A DNA stretch of 7,934 nt from the NCBI GenBank assembly GCA_041485845.1, contig JBGPKH010000418.1, forward strand, positions 1-7,934, given 5' to 3'. Below are positions 6,267 through 7,934 of this stretch, piece by piece. Under the pieces are notes generated by a model, which saw nothing but the letters and a program-made list of their open reading frames with translations, had not been told where the DNA came from and searched no databases. Each line of letters opens with the position of its first letter. The stretch's first letter is position 1. This stretch comes from OMOG01 sp041485845. GTDB lineage: Bacteria; Acidobacteriota; Terriglobia; Bryobacterales; Bryobacteraceae. The translations under genes and the position numbers were made by a program.

Positions 6267-7604
6267 GTGGCGCACGCACTCATGCGTGCCGTGTCGGCAC
6301 TCATTCCAGCGCTGGGCGCCATCGCCCTGCTGAAGCCCGTGCCGCCGCAACCTGTGGTGCAATTCCCCGCGGGCGTAGTAAACATACACACCGAGATCAT
6401 CGTCAACGCCGGCGCCGAAGTGCGAGGCGCACGATCCGGCACCGTGCTGCGGCTCGCTCCGGACTTCTCCGGCCGCGCCGCGATCGTGGTGCAAGGCAGC
6501 GGCGTACGACTTCGCGATTTCACCATCGAAGGCAATCGCCGCGCAGCGGAAACACGCTCGGGGCTTCCTCCGTCGGATGTGCCCTTCGCGCGCTTCACGC
6601 GCGGCAACGGAGTCCTTGCCGAAGGAGTCTCCGGCCTGCGCATCGAGCGAATTCGTTTTCGGGAGATATCCGGCTTTGCCGTGCTGGTGAGCCGTTCGCA
6701 TGACGTCGCAATCCACGCGGTATCGATCGCCGACAGCGGATCGCGAAATCCCGCCGGCCGCAACAACACCACCGGCGGCATCCTCCTGGAAGAGGGCGCC
6801 AGCGATTTCCGGGTGACTGATTCGGAGTTCCGCGGCATCCGCGGGAACGCGCTGTGGACACACTCGCTCTACACCTCGCCGCGAAATGTGCGCGGCTTGT
6901 TCGCGCGGAACCGGTTCGAAAATATCGGCCGCGACGCCATCCAGGTGGGGCACGCCAGCGACATCCGGGTGGTCCAGAACGCCGGACGGCGCATCGGCTT
7001 CCCCGTGGAAGAGGTGGACATCGAAAACCGCGCCGTGCCCGTGGCCATCGACACCGCGGGTAATGTCGAGCGTTGCTCGTACGCCGGCAACCGCTTCTCC
7101 GAAGTCGACGGCAAGTGCATCGACCTCGACGGCTTCCACGATGGCGAAATCCGCGGCAACGTGTGTGTCAACCGCGCCGCGCCGGAGCAGTACCGGTTCG
7201 GCAACTACGGCATCGTCATGAACAACGGCAATCCCGACATGCAGTCGCGGAATATCCGGATCGTGGACAACGTGATCCAGAGCCCGCTCTTCGGCGGGAT
7301 CTTCGTAATCGGCACGGGCCACTGGATCGCGCGCAACCGTCTGCTGAACCTGAACACCGCGCACTGCAACGAGAGTGCGGCGCGGTTCGGCTGCTACTAT
7401 GCGCCCGATGAGCCGGACATGTTGCGCAGCGGGATCTATCTGGGGCGAGGCGCGGAGCGGCCGGATCGAGCGCGAGAGAACGTGATCGAAAACAACGAGA
7501 TCACGGGCTTCCGGATGAGCACCCGGTGCATCGGGCTCGCTCCGGGCATCCAGCCCGCTTGGAATACCATTCGGAAAAACCGCTGCCGCGAGACGGTTCC
7601 GTAG
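6267..7604 (+). CDS. Secreted right-handed parallel beta-helix protein
   Basis: The 445-residue product starts two bases after the methyltransferase stop, so the two are probably one operon. A short hydrophobic leader (about residues 6-22, RAVSALIPALGAIALL) suggests export. The body is a series of rungs typical of PbH1/pectate-lyase-like beta-helices: GVRLRDFTIEGNR (79-91), GVSGLRIERIRFREISG (120-136), ASDFRVTDSEFRGIRG (178-193), NVRGLFARNRFENIG (207-221). Later rungs are RNIRIVDNVIQSP (328-340), HWIARNRLLNLN (352-363) and ENVIENNEITGF (404-415). The Asn repeated at turns is usual for this fold. It opens with FPAGVVNIHTEIIVNAG, the usual entry strand of the pectate-lyase-3-like group. Members are polysaccharide lyases, hydrolases, epimerases or binding proteins; no catalytic set is clear here, so a carbohydrate-active or glycan-binding role is inferred. 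GTG 6267 is preferred because of the GAGG site; ATG 6282 is an alternative that keeps the leader. Confidence 0.8.
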   Translation: MAHALMRAVSALIPALGAIALLKPVPPQPVVQFPAGVVNIHTEIIVNAGAEVRGARSGTVLRLAPDFSGRAAIVVQGSGVRLRDFTIEGNRRAAETRSGLPPSDVPFARFTRGNGVLAEGVSGLRIERIRFREISGFAVLVSRSHDVAIHAVSIADSGSRNPAGRNNTTGGILLEEGASDFRVTDSEFRGIRGNALWTHSLYTSPRNVRGLFARNRFENIGRDAIQVGHASDIRVVQNAGRRIGFPVEEVDIENRAVPVAIDTAGNVERCSYAGNRFSEVDGKCIDLDGFHDGEIRGNVCVNRAAPEQYRFGNYGIVMNNGNPDMQSRNIRIVDNVIQSPLFGGIFVIGTGHWIARNRLLNLNTAHCNESAARFGCYYAPDEPDMLRSGIYLGRGAERPDRARENVIENNEITGFRMSTRCIGLAPGIQPAWNTIRKNRCRETVP

Positions 7605-7934
7605 TTTGACAACCGCTTCCTCACGGCCGCGGCTCGGAATCGGCATGCAGCGCGGCGCGCGTAGGGCCTTGTCACCAAACTACCGAAAGCTCACACCAGA
7701 CTTGCGCCAAGAATTGAAAAGGCCGAGAAACTGGCCGGACACAATCGCCCAGTTCTGGTCGGGGACTTAGCGCGCGCGCAAAAATAACTTGACCCTTTCG
7801 CCCTGGGACACGGCTGCCGCGCCCAGGACTGCGCTCCTCCGCTCGCTCCGCGTTCTCGAACCCGGCTGCGAGTCGCGACCGCCAATTCACGCGAATCCGC
7901 TTGCTCTCCTCTCCCTGTTTCTTCTCCGCGCAAA
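7605..7934. other. Gene-poor tail with altered composition and short inverted repeats
   Basis: I see no convincing gene here. The stretch lacks the third-position G/C bias of the neighbouring genes and has an alternating GC run at 7770-7779, followed by AAAAATAACTTGACCC. Two stem candidates are AACTGG at 7729-7734 with CCAGTT at 7749-7754, and CCTGGG at 7802-7807 with CCCAGG at 7822-7827. The right end is pyrimidine-rich. No U-tract terminator for the beta-helix gene was found. A plus-strand frame without a start codon, 7665-7787, reads protein-like (RLAPRIEKAEKLAGHNRPVL) and could be a gene remnant. An intergenic repeat or decayed mobile element is possible but not shown. Confidence 0.4.
7802..7827. 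repeat. Inverted repeat in the gene-poor tail
   Basis: CCTGGG and CCCAGG form a perfect six-base stem around a 14-base GC-rich interior that can itself partly pair. There is no following T-run, so it is a structured element of unknown role, not a standard terminator. Confidence 0.3.

Noticed and set aside
6261..7646. Minus-strand open frame of 461 codons opposite the beta-helix gene
   Set aside because: It is longer than the plus-strand gene but shows no recognisable fold or ribosome site, while the plus strand shows regular beta-helix rungs and operon spacing.
7672..7933. Two overlapping minus-strand frames in the right tail
   Set aside because: Arg/Ser-rich products without motifs or typical codon bias, and they overlap each other; not supported as genes.

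Overview
The window is a GC-rich stretch of bacterial chromosome. It probably comes from an Acidobacteriota member of the Solibacter/Bryobacter type. That placement is inferred from three things: strong G/C bias at third codon positions, a secreted TPR protein carrying a C-terminal redoxin domain, and a methyltransferase tail resembling the TIGR03437 module that is abundant in Solibacter-like genomes. No rRNA, tRNA, CRISPR array, intact insertion sequence or phage gene was seen.

Layout from left to right. (1) Positions 1-1619, minus strand: a multi-membrane-span glycosyltransferase of the GT39/ArnT type, open to the left edge, so its C-terminus lies outside the window. (2) Positions 1620-1728: a short divergent control region. 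(3) Positions 1729-3963, plus strand: one reading frame for an exported TPR protein ending in a CPHC redoxin domain, cut by an in-frame TAG at 2875-2877 into a 382-aa front part and a 361-aa back part. (4) Positions 3979-4911, minus strand, converging on the previous gene with a 15-base gap: a reduced Wzt-like ABC protein. Its ATPase half is about 150 residues, lacks the helical subdomain with the signature motif, and has altered Walker A and Walker B residues. A carbohydrate-binding Wzt C-terminal domain follows. (5) Positions 4912-4974: a 63-base divergent region. (6) Positions 4975-6264 and 6267-7604, plus strand: a SAM-dependent methyltransferase fused to beta-rich domains, then, two bases after its stop, a secreted right-handed beta-helix protein. 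(7) Positions 7605-7934: no convincing gene, but a change in base composition and short inverted repeats.

Taken together the genes point to cell-surface glycan work: a lipid-linked-sugar glycosyltransferase, a Wzt-type glycan-recognition domain, a methyltransferase and a secreted beta-helix protein of the carbohydrate-active type. The most unusual item is the Wzt-like protein, which keeps the glycan-binding half but appears unable to work as a normal ABC motor. Its position back to back with a methyltransferase recalls the methyl-capping plus Wzt-recognition logic of some O-antigen systems. That link is inference; no Wzm-type permease is present in the window.
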